Of a stretch of 64,000 bases of DNA, positions 38,901 to 48,001 are shown piece by piece (position 1 is the first letter of the stretch; each line of letters starts with the position of its first letter). Source of the stretch: Chrysophaeum taylorii. Lineage: Eukaryota; Sar; Pelagophyceae; Pelagomonadales; Pelagomonadaceae. The position numbers and the translations under genes were made by a program. The notes below the pieces were generated by a model. That model was not told the DNA's origin. It made no database searches and worked only from the letters and a program-made list of their open reading frames with translations. The DNA is taken from assembly GCA_029834535.1 (NCBI GenBank), contig JAQMWT010000504.1, positions 19,223 through 83,222 of the forward strand. The letters run 5' to 3'.

Positions 38901-39451
38901 TGATTGTCTTCGTGTGCGCCGAGTCGAAACGCTCAGTCCTGTATGACGGCAAGCCGGGACTCAAGTTCTCGGTGTTGCGTCGGTCAGTCAGAACCAAGGT
39001 CGTCGCCGCCGCAACGTTCTGGAGGAAGTACGGTCGGATCGCCCAAGTCGCGGCGTCGTTGCTGACCACTGCGGTTAACGCCGCGGTGAACGTCAAGCTC
39101 GAGGACCTCGTCCCCAAGGAGGTGTCTTCGGTCGTCGGTGCCGTCACAACGAAGGCCGAATTCATCGAGAAGTACGCCGGCATGATCAGCGACGCCGTCG
39201 ACAAGGGCATGCAGTACGTCGACATGGTTGAGAAGTTGGAGAAACAGCGGTCTCGCGCGGACTCCGCCGGCAGCCGCGACGGAGTCGAGGACCGCGTCGA
39301 GGACGAGAATATCGAAGAAATGAAGCAGGAGTACGACGACTACCTCCAAGAGTTCCTCGATGGCGTCCGCTTCGACAGGTCCAAGTTGCCGATGGAGTAC
39401 CGGCAACTCCAAAACGGGACGATGGGCTGGGCTCTGAAGCGGCGCGCCTGA
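35981..39451 (+). CDS. Roco-family GTPase (LRR-Roc-COR), probably N-myristoylated
   Basis: The 1156-residue single-exon protein starts MGSCTS, a myristoylation signal with a neighbouring Cys that could be palmitoylated. Residues 90-225 are five 26-residue Cys-type LRRs (CxNLTDAAITAVAxxCPNL), then two ordinary LRRs (LKILDLNNNELTELP; LDLYGNPL). The Roc domain has P-loop GDGGAGKTS (311-319), switch II DLGGQENY (366-373) and VSKID as the G4 motif (normally T/NKxD). A COR-like region follows (about 500-760; SWFEVWQFLRAIA, RLIIDLIKPL). No kinase domain is present. The C-terminus (about 760-1156) is unassigned, with LVCCSSLDC and CKCG motifs and an amphipathic stretch near 1040-1085. Roco proteins dimerise through COR and act as signalling switches. 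Confidence 0.9.
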   Translation: MGSCTSRRARRTEPAPDRPAEPPKWRWEAKRNAIVTDDGATIDFYGEAGATADLFGKRGRREPTILTREELSRVTDDDVICLLTPGVVRVVLRGCANLTDAAITAVADKCPNLEELYVSRCGNLMDAAIRAVAMRCKNLAKLNVSWCHNLTDVAITAVANNCPKFAQLNVSKCVNLTDAAITAVAENCPNLVELYFSGCTKVTDAAITVVAERCAHLAALRAHSCGLTALPDTMGSLSKLKILDLNNNELTELPRSIAELDATCRLDLYGNPLQKPPREVAEQGIPAIRRYFEQLKAGAIVATQLKIVLCGDGGAGKTSLRNAFAGRPNPRQAPDARTIHLDRESVRVPVVKDDDKVKELTFNFVDLGGQENYVYAQAPFLTKSALFVLVVEVLKACPENADAAVLRFITLIQTRVADATVLPLVSKIDELEFDDDGVERCDWLLRVVNERLAAWREAVQRRNEREGKPDKVIPLIHAEKPVLTVTVGEELKQSRGVVGFRDAVAQLARSSLFPTVGQEIPTSWFEVWQFLRAIAEHGDENKAIEAMLKGTAIRPLGVDDMGLSAEGAYRPINELRAAWSIYCEHVERRGDPDAMFFDALQLLEAQGGFFVDAGLAFLQPRLIIDLIKPLVDQTLTMEIVESDDFQKQCDNFVASHTSIVPDTLRNQVVSFAHSGELGPVALVFLWRGLPHVKHEHYGQILQILHRSGVIFVQEKENQDQVAVVFAHLPPNVPDAQLANAWPESRPTDVSQSDMNVKFYSGGCPAAFLQRIVAAMHRFGVSLCAWRKGVVVYHRDGTVYVRLVNEDSPVPTLVFSVRMKSGKPDPRMWFSRVIELLRMEAERLPGMDCGALVCCSSLDCPRNDIHTVVWASKREYNLSSDCKCGTPLLGKAPQDRRASNRALLELLVQKADRTYGAVQKIPAAIKESRDAILNTMVELANGASKYPSLFYVVPVPSSSTGGLMRPRSFFEEEMMIVFVCAESKRSVLYDGKPGLKFSVLRRSVRTKVVAAATFWRKYGRIAQVAASLLTTAVNAAVNVKLEDLVPKEVSSVVGAVTTKAEFIEKYAGMISDAVDKGMQYVDMVEKLEKQRSRADSAGSRDGVEDRVEDENIEEMKQEYDDYLQEFLDGVRFDRSKLPMEYRQLQNGTMGWALKRRA
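36263..36652 (+). repeat. Five tandem 78-bp coding repeats (LRR units)
   Basis: AACCTCACGGACGCGGCGAT-like starts recur at 36269, 36347, 36425, 36503 and 36581, exactly 78 bp (26 codons) apart, with high nucleotide identity, including at third codon positions. This indicates recent unit duplication or gene conversion inside the Roco gene. Confidence 0.9.
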
Positions 39452-39869
39452 CGGGAGAGAGCCACGTCGAGGCCCTGAAGTGTGCTCGCGAGCAAACGTC
39501 CATCGTCGTTGTGGTGGTAGTGATGTGGACTGGAGAGGGAGCCGCAGAGCCGCAGTTTCTTTCTTTTGGCGCACTTGGAGTTCTGTCTTGTTCAGGCTCT
39601 GATTTTGTGGCACGACTTCTTGAAATTTATTTAGAAAGGGGAGGTAAAAAGAAAAGAAAAGAAAAGAAAATAAGGGGACTTCGTGTCCTTCAGCGCCTCC
39701 CGATGGCTCCCTATCGGCTCGGCCAGAGTGCTGACGGCGTCGACAACGCTCGCGCGAAACTCACGTACTAATGCCGATGCGAATTTGCGTTCTTGCTTCA
39801 TTCGTGTTCCCCTCTGCCTCGCATATCCTTTGTATTCTTGGTGCTTCCTTGTTTCCTTGCGCTAATCCG
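39452..39869. other. Sequence downstream of the Roco gene
   Basis: Contains an AAAAG-type A-rich tract (about 39645-39670) and no supported gene. Confidence 0.45.
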
Positions 39870-39900
39870 TTCTGGCTCTTTGAGCCTGGGAGTTGCAAAC

Positions 39901-39901
39901 C

Positions 39902-39969
<68 letters not shown>
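39901..39969. repeat. (AAT)n microsatellite
   Basis: About 22 perfect ATA/AAT triplets; a second tract of about 11 lies at 42458-42490 at the other end of the inverted-repeat element. Confidence 0.95.
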
Positions 39970-39977
<8 letters not shown>

Positions 39978-40689
39978 GGGAAAAGTCAAGTTTCCAACCA
40001 CCATATAAGTTTGGTCACCGTAAACCTTCAACAAGTTTGGTCACTTAAGTTTGGTCGATCCGTCTCTTGGTTGACTAAACTTGTACTCTTAGAGAGCAAA
40101 CATACGGTTCGATGACAAAACAAGGCCCGCCGTGATCAAGCTTTCAGCGGTTCTGCACGTCGCGCTGTGACTCCGGATCGTCCTTCGACTTCGAAACGAA
40201 CACGGTATCGATGCGGGCTTCGCTCAGGTCGAGCGGGAGCGTGGTGGTAACACGCCGACGTCGGTTGACCACGACGCCGAGAAAGAAAACAAGAAGTCGC
40301 GTGCCCAGGCGAAGGTAAACGACTATGAGAGATCGCCGAGTACGCTGTCGCAGCTCAGAGCGCGCAAATACGAGGCTCCACTTTACTCGATCTGACCAAG
40401 ATGCCAAGTTCAGCAGGTGTGTTCTCGAGGCCGACTTGCAGCAGATGATGTTCGACACGGGCGGCAAGTTGACGGCGTGTACAACATGGTCTACAGCGCG
40501 ACAGCGCTGTCGTTCAAGTGCTATATGCAAGATGCAGCGTTTATGTGCGTGCTGCTCGTTGTGATGTGCAAGTAGAAAATACCGTCACGTGTGCTAAAAG
40601 GCACACCTGCTCCGAACCTTCTTGCCGACAAAGATCCAGCTATCGCGCGAAGCACTTCTGCGAGGCCGTGTCGGTCCTCATCAAGGGCT

Positions 40690-40985
40690 TTATGGAGGGC
40701 AAGTCAGGCGGCTCGCTGGCCGGTTAGCACCCGGAAAGTCCGTGTTGGGATGGGGTTCGCTCGGTTGGGCAGAGCGCGACGGACAGGTCGATTGTTCGTG
40801 GACCAACACGTCCGCGGCCTACGACGCTTTTGCACGACCTCGCACAAGACCGCGCAGTGGCGGTCCACCATCAACGAGTCCGTCCTCGTCCCTCGCCTCT
40901 GCCCCACAACTGCGTGATTTGCCTCTGTGATTCCGCACCGGCTCCTGCCGGTCCGGCCTGGCTCCCATGCTCGGGAGAGGTCTGA
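40690..40985 (+). mobile_element. Dispersed LINE 3'-end repeat, copy C (inverted)
   Basis: Inverted relative to copies A and B and nearly identical over about 295 bp. The plus strand encodes LHDLAQDRAQWRSTINESV and then VLVPRLCP. It ends in a short TTAG tandem (GTTAGTTAGTTA) near 40990, which may be the remains of a simple-repeat LINE tail. Confidence 0.75.
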
Positions 40986-41343
40986 AGTTAGTTAGTTAGT
41001 TATTCAGTCTGTCAGGCGGCTCTTCTCGGCATATGCGTTTGATAGACATCTGCAACAGTGTCATCCGCTAAAGGCACGAGATGACGAACCGGGATCGTTC
41101 GCTGTAGTCTGTCATAAACATCGAACTAATAAGGCGCATCCGAATAATCTCGGGCGACGAAACAGCGTGGTATCAGCGTTGTCTTGCGCAGGCCATGTTT
41201 GTATATGTTGTTCTGCGAGTGTTCGCATGTTGATGCGTTTGTATGGTCAAACTTGGAGGCATTCAATTTGGTGTGATCAAATTTCGAACAATCACATCAA
41301 ACTTGTCATATTTTAGACTCGTACTGATGACTGGGTTAGAATT

Positions 41344-41959
41344 ACAGGGGTGGTGTCGGCGATCTTCTGGAACGAGGCTGTCGACGTCTTGACATCCCTT
41401 CGCGCCGCAGCTTGTATTTGCCGACTTTCTCGTACAGTGCTCGACGGTGCAGCAGCAGCTCCCGGGGAGATCTTGCGGCAGGGCGGGGTTGTCGAGATGC
41501 GCGAGGAGGAGGAGGATAAGGAGGTGTTCTCTTACGGTCGTGCGAGTTGTTTATGCTGGCGTAACGGCACGTGCTCGCGTTGCCGTCCCATGATCAAGCT
41601 GGACAGCTAACTCCGGATCGGGTACGCGACGGTGAGGAACTCCTGAACGTGGTCCTGTACGGTCCCGCACAAGTGTGGGACTACAATCTTTGGGTGCTCG
41701 AGGGGCGTTACTCGCGCAGTTTCTCGAGGTCGTCGAGTTTCGCGTTCTCAACCCCGAGTCGATTATCAAAGACGCGCTCCCTCTCGAGTTTTGGGATGCA
41801 GAATGGGGTGATCCGTCTCACGCAGACCGTGTAAGTCTGGTGTCCTATGTCCGCTTGTTGTTGAAGAATGACGCACGACCACGGCAACACCACCGTGGTG
41901 AGTCGCGGTTTGGGTGGCTTCTACGAACGATGGAAGGTACGAGAATGGGCCAAGCTTAA
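41344..41959 (+). pseudogene. Decayed ORF of unknown family inside the inverted-repeat element
   Basis: Two plus-strand frames together look protein-like: LLNVVLYGPAQVWDYNLWVL (about 41640-41700), then after a frameshift LLAQFLEVVEFRVLNPESII, LPLEFWDAEWGDPSHADRV and SYVRLLLKNDARP (about 41708-41880). It may be a remnant of element-encoded protein. No family was recognised. Confidence 0.4.
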
Positions 41960-42455
41960 GTACGCCAAGCCGTGGGAATCTGCTCTCGGGGCCGCGTGTC
42001 GCTGCCCGCTCTCCTTGCGTATCGCCGTGCTGTCTTAGGACGGACCTCCTTCTAAGGCAGTCATGGGGGGTGTCCATGCCGCGCGTGTAACGCCACGGTA
42101 GTTTCTGCGTAGCTGCAGCACCTAGCTCTCGTTTTTAAAGCATTTTCGCACCAAAAGCGCTCACGCGCCACCTTAAAAAAGCCTCCTTAAGTTTGATTTA
42201 AAAAGCCGAAGTTTGGTCAATACTGTGGAAGTTTGAGGAGTAGTGATCAAACTTGTTGACCAAACTTACAAGGAAAATAATCAAACTTGAAGTGCTGATT
42301 GATCAAACTTAATGCAACTTTGGAGTGACCAAACTTAACTGACCTAACTTCTATGGAAAGTGACCACACATGTGAGTTTTTCCTTATTCATACATCAAAA
42401 TCGAGCAAACATGAAAGAAATTCACCAAACTTTTTGACCAAACTTGACGGATCCC

Positions 42456-42490
<35 letters not shown>

Positions 42491-42525
42491 TTCTGGCGCT
42501 CTGAGCCTGGGAGCTGCTAACCATG

Positions 42526-43979
42526 ATTCTAGTGTACCCTGCCTGTGTATCCAGGCGGCTGATAGCCCATCTTCGGGTATGAGTCATGGTACTGGCTGGG
42601 GTCTACGCGGCAGAACCAGGCCATGTCTTTCGCGAATCGGTTGCCGTGCTTGCCGGCGGCGATGTTATCGTTCTCTTTCAAGCGGCCGCAGCGTCGGCAT
42701 CTGGGGTCCTTGCGTATGTAGGTTTAGTGCTGATCCGGCTTGCAAGGGATAGGCTTGGAGTTAGACTGAGTTGGCTGACCTCGAAGGGCCGTGTTGATGG
42801 GTGGTGCGTAGATACCTTGAATGTCTGGAACGAAAACTCGGCCCGCTTGCGGGCACTGTGGTGCCTCGCTCGGGGTGGGCGAAGCGGGAGCGTTAGACGT
42901 TAGCTCAGGAGTGACCGGATTCCGAACGAGAGGCAACGGACCAGTCAGTTCGCGGAAGGCGTGACCCCCCTCGTGCTGCGACTTGCGAAAGTGTTCCTGG
43001 AGAACAACGATTTCGTCGCGGGTAGTCGACGTCGCATCAGGTGCTGAGCCTGCGATTGTGGAGGCGATGTTAATCACGCACAAGTGCTCCTTGCGATATT
43101 GCCGCAGGAGACTCGCCGTCTTTCTAAAGACGCAAGAAAAAAAAAATCTTCAGACACTCGAGGCTTGCAAACATGGGCCTCCCACCACTCGGCGAAAGCG
43201 GGAAAGTAAACTGAGTCTTGGGCCTTTCCACCAGCCTCGAGGTCTCCAAGAATCGGCGGAAGTTCTCACGAAAGAGAGCGCGTTCCTCTTTGGTCGACGC
43301 GCGCGTCGTCGGAATCATCGAGCCCTCAGAGCCAGCGGGCTACTCGCTCGGCCACGTTGCGCGCCTCCTCCGCGGCCCAGTCTCGCGCATTGCTTACGTG
43401 GTTGCTTGTCCTTCCATTTTCCCATCGTAAATCGGCAGGTGTAAGTAAGAGTTCGGTGGTGTCTTCGGGGAATCTGCGACTGTGCGTGGGCAGCCAAGCA
43501 CGGCGACCAAGCACTCACTCGTCTCAACCGGCTGCGCACCGCGCGTCGTTAAGGCTGTCGCGCTGCCAGCGTTTCAAGAAGGGCCCTTCAGGGATTTTCA
43601 AGCTCTGAAGGGCTCTGATTATAGACCAATATCCGTTGGCCTCATTGGTCGCTCTGTTTAATTACTCTCTCACCACATTGTGAAAGTGCGCAGCCGTTGT
43701 TTCGATTAAAAAAAACGTCGGGCAGGACGACTTCGCGGCATGCTTAGGCATGGGCCGGACTTCACATTTCGCTGAGCGAGGTCACGACGACTGGCGCGCG
43801 ACCACATCGTCCCAAGTCGGATTCTGCCTCGATCGACGACCTCGTCGGCACGATGATCGCGTCTTCGCACATTCCCTTAAGCTCCCTAAGCGAGCCGCAA
43901 CAATTCTACCCTGAACCGCGCCAAGGCGGACGGCAAGTTCTACGTCGACGCCTGCATCCAAGACCCCAGGCCGGCACCG
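42526..43979. other. Accessory stretch with decayed minus-strand ORFs
   Basis: On the minus strand several broken frames have normal protein composition: RWENGRTSNHVSNARDWAAE (about 43360-43440), STKEERALFRENFRRFLETS (about 43240-43300), and SLLRQYRKEHLCVINIASTI, EIVVLQEHFRKSQHEGGHAF and RELTGPLPLVRN (about 42910-43120). They are separated by stops and shifts, including at a poly-T (43137-43146). This is probably an old gene or element now dead. Nothing was recognised at 43600-43979. Confidence 0.4.
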
Positions 43980-44341
43980 CTAGACACCAGCGACTATCCC
44001 CGTCTCGTAATTCACCACCGCATTATCCGTAAGGATTTCCCATTCGAATTTGTTGCCCCCATACCTTTCGACGACGCTCGAAAAAACGAAATTTCGAACT
44101 GGGACGCACAGGACAATCTTTGCAACTCGTCTCGATCCGTGAGCCTCTCTACTTAGGACTCCCAGACCGTGCGGATTAAATTCTTTTCGAAGACGAGCGC
44201 CATCCCGACGGCGCCCTCTGGAGCGGGGCCGAGCGTCGCGTGCGGCGTCTCCGCAGCCTCCAGAATGCAACAGCACGGCGCAGAGTCGGCGATGTCGTAC
44301 ACAAACCCCGTCGCATGCAAGCCGAAGTGCCACCGGTCACC

Positions 44342-45397
44342 CTATTTATTGAGCGGTTGAACCCAGACGATGGGACACGGCAGCCCGGGGACGTCCACCG
44401 CGTCGAGGTGAGCGGGGCAAGAAAAGCCGCTGCTCACGACGAGCTGCGCTGCCAAAATCGAATGCGAGAGCTCGTCGTCTCGCGCACACACACCGGGAGG
44501 GATTCCAAATTTTCGGCGCATGGCGAGCCACGCGCAGGCCACGGCCGGAGCACAAGCAGTACAAATGGACGACGTGGCAAGGAAAGCGTGCTTTACGTCT
44601 TGCTTGTACACCATCTCGCCGTCGAGATCGACTTTCAACTGGTAAGGAATGACGTCGCGTGGCGCGTTGCCAGTCTGGTTCGGGTATCGGTGATGATGAA
44701 TGCCAGCGCTGAACATCTTCCCTCTACCGTCGGCGCGCGAACACTTATAGGAAAGTTCTTCCATTCTTTTGGCGAGTCGCCGCGCCCGCCTGCGCCAAAT
44801 AATAGTCAACGCATCGGACGGACGCGAAATTTTTTCGAGGGACACGGGCGGCCGCTGTGCCCCGGTCACGTTTGTATAATTCTGCGTGCAGGCCCGTCTG
44901 GTAAAAAATTGATTCTCTGCCTTTGTTGCTGGCCAGCTCACGTCCAACACGTCGGTGTCGCTCAAGAACGCGGCGACAATGTCGAATTCTTCGCGGTGTT
45001 GTACGTCGTGGACGTCGCGTAGAGTTGCAAGCCCCTCACACGCGACGATGACGACGGTCCCACCGATTCGAGTGTGCGAATCCTCCAAGTCGACAAACTC
45101 GGCATAAATCAGTCGGCGCTGGTTATCTGGTATCTTTGTTCGTTTGTTCAACGCGCCCGCCCACGCTTTCTTGCACTTTTCGTGCTCTTGCGTGTCGACG
45201 ACCCACACGGCGCACTTTTCAAGCTGACTTAGACGGAGGTGCCGCGGATCCCGAGGGTCTTCGAGTCCGTGATCCCTCCGAAGTTTGCTCAAGCCCGGCC
45301 ATTTTGCGCGTTTCAGCACGTGGGCTCGGGGGTCGGCCGCGTTACGCAGTTGAACACCGTGCGGCGGTTCTGGGGAGACGTGTTGTTTCGTACTCAT
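44342..45397 (-). CDS. Unknown protein of the accessory island
   Basis: An ATG at 45397 gives 351 residues with normal globular composition (for example CAVWVVDTQEHEKCKKAW, LIYAEFVDLEDSHTRIGGT, VIVACEGLATLRDVHDVQHR, FDIVAAFLSDTDVLDVSW, IPYQLKVDLDGEMVYKQDV). After its stop, another frame just downstream (about 44155-44340) still looks coding (FGLHATGFVYDIADSAPC), so the gene may be frameshifted or have an unseen intron. No catalytic motif is recognised. It lies 27 bp after the stop of another unknown ORF on the same strand, and the pair may belong to one mobile element. Confidence 0.5.
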   Translation of the reverse strand: MSTKQHVSPEPPHGVQLRNAADPRAHVLKRAKWPGLSKLRRDHGLEDPRDPRHLRLSQLEKCAVWVVDTQEHEKCKKAWAGALNKRTKIPDNQRRLIYAEFVDLEDSHTRIGGTVVIVACEGLATLRDVHDVQHREEFDIVAAFLSDTDVLDVSWPATKAENQFFTRRACTQNYTNVTGAQRPPVSLEKISRPSDALTIIWRRRARRLAKRMEELSYKCSRADGRGKMFSAGIHHHRYPNQTGNAPRDVIPYQLKVDLDGEMVYKQDVKHAFLATSSICTACAPAVACAWLAMRRKFGIPPGVCARDDELSHSILAAQLVVSSGFSCPAHLDAVDVPGLPCPIVWVQPLNK

Positions 45398-45424
45398 GTT
45401 GCCCTCCTGGGACAAAGGCGCCCG

Positions 45425-46003
45425 CTAAATCTCGTCGTCGTGCTGCGTACCCAGAAGTGACGGGTACCCGGTAGTGTCGTCGATTATTGAATCGCTCGTC
45501 TTCTCGCGCGTCGCCTCTGGGGCGACGAGCGAGGCACTCGCCTCATCCTGATCGTCATCGCAGGCCACCGACCGCGCCTCGTCGTTATTGTCGGCCGCAA
45601 ACTCGCAGTCCGGACCATCTTCCTGGGTGATTTGGTGCAGCCTTGCTTCGAGCACCGCGATGAACGTCTCGTCATCCTCATCGTACAACAACCTGTCGGT
45701 GCTCTGCCAAGCATCGTCGATTGCACCATCCGCGCGAGTCTCGTCGCTTACTTTTCGAGGCTGCTGACAAGGTGCGCGCGGTGGCGTCGGACGTTGCTTG
45801 TCCGAGGACGGCACCGTTCGCCACTTCTTCGTTGTCTTCGGTGTCCGAGGCGTCGTGTCGCCGCGCGGAGAGGGCGAAGACAATTGCGCACGTTTCTGTC
45901 CAGCGACGGGCTCGGCCCTCGACGATAGCTGCGGGGGAGCTGTGCTCGACGGCAACTGCTCTGAGCTCGACGGCACCGTGGCGCCAAACACCTTGACGAC
46001 CAT
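45425..46003 (-). CDS. Unknown acidic, partly disordered protein
   Basis: The 192-residue frame starts with MVVKVFGATVP. It is Ser/Pro/Thr-rich in the first 90 residues, and then acidic with a plausible helix (DETFIAVLEARLHQITQ). In an overlapping frame just upstream (about 46065-46135) there is MRLTNEQLHRIEANRLATK, the L-T-x-E-Q-xx-R-I-E-x-N-R start seen in several DNA-repair and helicase proteins. A frameshift or missed intron near 46020 could join it to this ORF. Function is unknown. It is transcribed in the same direction as the next ORF. Confidence 0.4.
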   Translation of the reverse strand: MVVKVFGATVPSSSEQLPSSTAPPQLSSRAEPVAGQKRAQLSSPSPRGDTTPRTPKTTKKWRTVPSSDKQRPTPPRAPCQQPRKVSDETRADGAIDDAWQSTDRLLYDEDDETFIAVLEARLHQITQEDGPDCEFAADNNDEARSVACDDDQDEASASLVAPEATREKTSDSIIDDTTGYPSLLGTQHDDEI

Positions 46004-46395
46004 TGCGGCGACACAGGCCCTACCAACCCGTTCCTCTTGCGTGCGAGTTTCCCCTTGAGTGTGCTTTTCTCCTTGGTTGCCAGCCTGTTGGCTTCGATTC
46101 GATGCAGTTGCTCGTTTGTGAGCCTCATCATAATGTGGATGTTGAAGAGCTCAAGAACGACTGGCCACAAGGGTTCGGATCGAGGGTGGAACGAGAGGTT
46201 TTTGTTAGCCCTGGTTCGTTGGTACCTGGGGTACGTAAGTGGGGCTCTTACGTACCTAGTTGGACGCCTGAAAAGAGTTCACAAAGATGGGCGCACGCGC
46301 AAATAAGAAGGGCTGTCGTTCGGTGGCGGAGACAGCTCGGCTAATAATCTGAGCGCCGAGGGACATGTGCCTCGCGTGGCTCCCTCCCGGGCCCT

Positions 46396-46857
46396 CTACG
46401 AAGGTGGTGTCATGAGGCGGACGTCGCCTCCCCAACACGAAAGCCAGACGGAGACGGCAGCTGCGTGAACCAGGACGGGCGCGGCGAGTGTGCGAGTGGT
46501 GAGGTGGGCGTGGGTGCAGGCGATGCCGAGGACGAAGGCAAGACTGAGGAAGGCGGGATCGCGGAAGACTCGGACTGCGCCGGGTCTGAGGGGCGCAAGC
46601 ATTTCCGCGGTCGCGACGTGAGAGACGGCAAAGGCAGCGTTGATGGAGAGCGAGCGCGGGGAGAAGAGGCGCGGGCCCGGGCGGAGAAAGACGCGCCAGA
46701 ACAGTTCCTCGGGTATTGCGGGGGCGACGAGCGTGCGCGCGAAAACAAGCGGGTCGAAATTCCACGGCTCCAACGTCCCCAACACGGTGTCGCCGGCATG
46801 GTCGGCCGCCAGGGCGGCCAGCGCGACTCCCCCCAGCGCCTCGCCGAGGCGCCGCAT
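46396..46857 (-). CDS. CPBP (Abi/CAAX-like) intramembrane protease-like protein
   Basis: Starting at the ATG 46857 (MRRLGEALG) the protein has 153 residues, short for the family. The open frame extends further upstream without an ATG, so a 5' exon may be missing. The CPBP motifs are visible: IPEELFWRVFL (EExxxR, glutamates expected to bind or activate at the metal site), AFAVSHVAT (FxxxH) and APVLVHAAAV (third conserved His). Hydrophobic helices lie between them. Relatives include Rce1 (CAAX processing) and plastid SCO4-like proteins; which applies is not clear. The divergent cupin gene starts 89 bp away. Confidence 0.7.
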   Translation of the reverse strand: MRRLGEALGGVALAALAADHAGDTVLGTLEPWNFDPLVFARTLVAPAIPEELFWRVFLRPGPRLFSPRSLSINAAFAVSHVATAEMLAPLRPGAVRVFRDPAFLSLAFVLGIACTHAHLTTRTLAAPVLVHAAAVSVWLSCWGGDVRLMTPPS

Positions 46858-46946
46858 CCCGGCGACAAGGTTAGTCAACCACGTGGTTCTCTTGTGCTCT
46901 TCAAGATTGAAGTAAAGCTGAAGTTTTGGCTTACGCCATAGGAATA

Positions 46947-47849
46947 ATGGTACTGATGTTGTTCTTCGCCTTGCCGAGCGCCTTGGCCGGCGGGTCGGAC
47001 GGCATCGACTTCATCTATTATTCGGTAAACTCGACGGACAGCTCGGTCGAGCTCGCCGACGGGGTGAACTTGTCCGCATGGGACACGACGAACGCGTTGG
47101 GCACGCGTGTCGCGCGGCTGTCGGTTTCGGCAAATACGAGCGACGCGAGCTACGTGTGGCCGGCCGACTGCTTCGGGGTGGTCGTGGAGGGTACCGTGAC
47201 GTTGATGGGGAGCGCGATGGAGGTCGGGGACATGGATTGGATCGCTGCTGGAGCCATAGTGGGTCCGCTGAGCGGTCCTGGGGTGGTGACGCTCGTTTGC
47301 GATGGTATAAAGCCCTTTTCTCTCCAGAAGGGCACCGAGGCGGCCTACACCACCGATGCTATCGTATCGTCTATCACATCCCTTTCGTTCCGCGCCAACA
47401 CAACTACGAACACGCTCCCCGATGGGTACCGGTACTCGTATCCCGGCGATTTTGCGCTCGCTGATCTCGTCAACTGGACCGCGGGCTGCGGGTTTCCACC
47501 CCACTACCACCCCCGTGGTTCCTTCTACATCTTGATCGAGGGATCTCTCACGTACGGTGGAGACCGCGACGACTACGTCCGCCTCTACCCGGGCGACATC
47601 CGGTGGGTCCGGCCCGGATGGTACTACACCGCCGAGTTCACTACCGAAGACTCGCGCTTCCTTGCGTTGCACACCTCCGTATCTCACCTCGACACGAGCG
47701 CTGCGTCCGATCTCGATTTCGTCGTGTGGGACCTCCCGCCGTGTGGACTCCCCTTCGTCGTCCAGTTCCAGACAACGACCACCACCTGGTTCGAGCCTCA
47801 GGAGGCCGCCATTGATCTCGACCAGGAGATGTCCCCCACGAATTCTTGA
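46947..47849 (+). CDS. Secreted/lumenal double-cupin protein
   Basis: The ATG at 46947 gives 300 residues; it starts directly with a signal peptide (MVLMLFFALPSALAGG), which makes the upstream TTG start unlikely. Two cupin folds are visible: about residues 70-110 (CFGVVVEGTVTLMGSAMEVG, with few metal ligands) and about 180-245 (GCGFPPHYHPRGSFYILIEG with HYH as metal ligands, then LYPGDIRWVRPGWYY and LALHTS). This resembles the ChrR/anti-sigma-type or 'cupin domain' storage-like proteins. It is likely metal-binding; the substrate is unknown. The neighbour on the left is the CPBP gene on the opposite strand. Confidence 0.75.
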   Translation: MVLMLFFALPSALAGGSDGIDFIYYSVNSTDSSVELADGVNLSAWDTTNALGTRVARLSVSANTSDASYVWPADCFGVVVEGTVTLMGSAMEVGDMDWIAAGAIVGPLSGPGVVTLVCDGIKPFSLQKGTEAAYTTDAIVSSITSLSFRANTTTNTLPDGYRYSYPGDFALADLVNWTAGCGFPPHYHPRGSFYILIEGSLTYGGDRDDYVRLYPGDIRWVRPGWYYTAEFTTEDSRFLALHTSVSHLDTSAASDLDFVVWDLPPCGLPFVVQFQTTTTTWFEPQEAAIDLDQEMSPTNS

Positions 47850-48001
47850 ACAAGTTTTCCATACTGTTAGGGCTCCCTCCCTTAGATCAATCTGCCACCC
47901 GAGCCTCGAACGGGCACGCTTCGATTCAATTCGAAGAGTCCGACCCTACGAAAAAGAAGAGATAAATAAGGTAGCCAACAGAAGACAGCACTTCACCGTA
48001 A

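Larger units (their letters stand above)
39870..42525. mobile_element. Inverted-repeat element bounded by (AAT)n tracts and a ~34-bp direct duplication
   Basis: A ~34-bp sequence (TTCTGG...GAGCCTGGGAG...AACCAT) occurs at 39870-39903 and again, same orientation, at 42491-42524. Between them the interval starts with a long (AAT)n tract and ends with a shorter one. Just inside both tracts are inverted TCAAGTTT motifs, and AAGTTTGGTCA-type motifs recur many times (40010-40080; inverted at 42240-42450; some near 41250-41310). This resembles a DNA transposon with subterminal repeats. It contains a LINE tail and decayed ORFs but no recognisable transposase. Confidence 0.55.
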
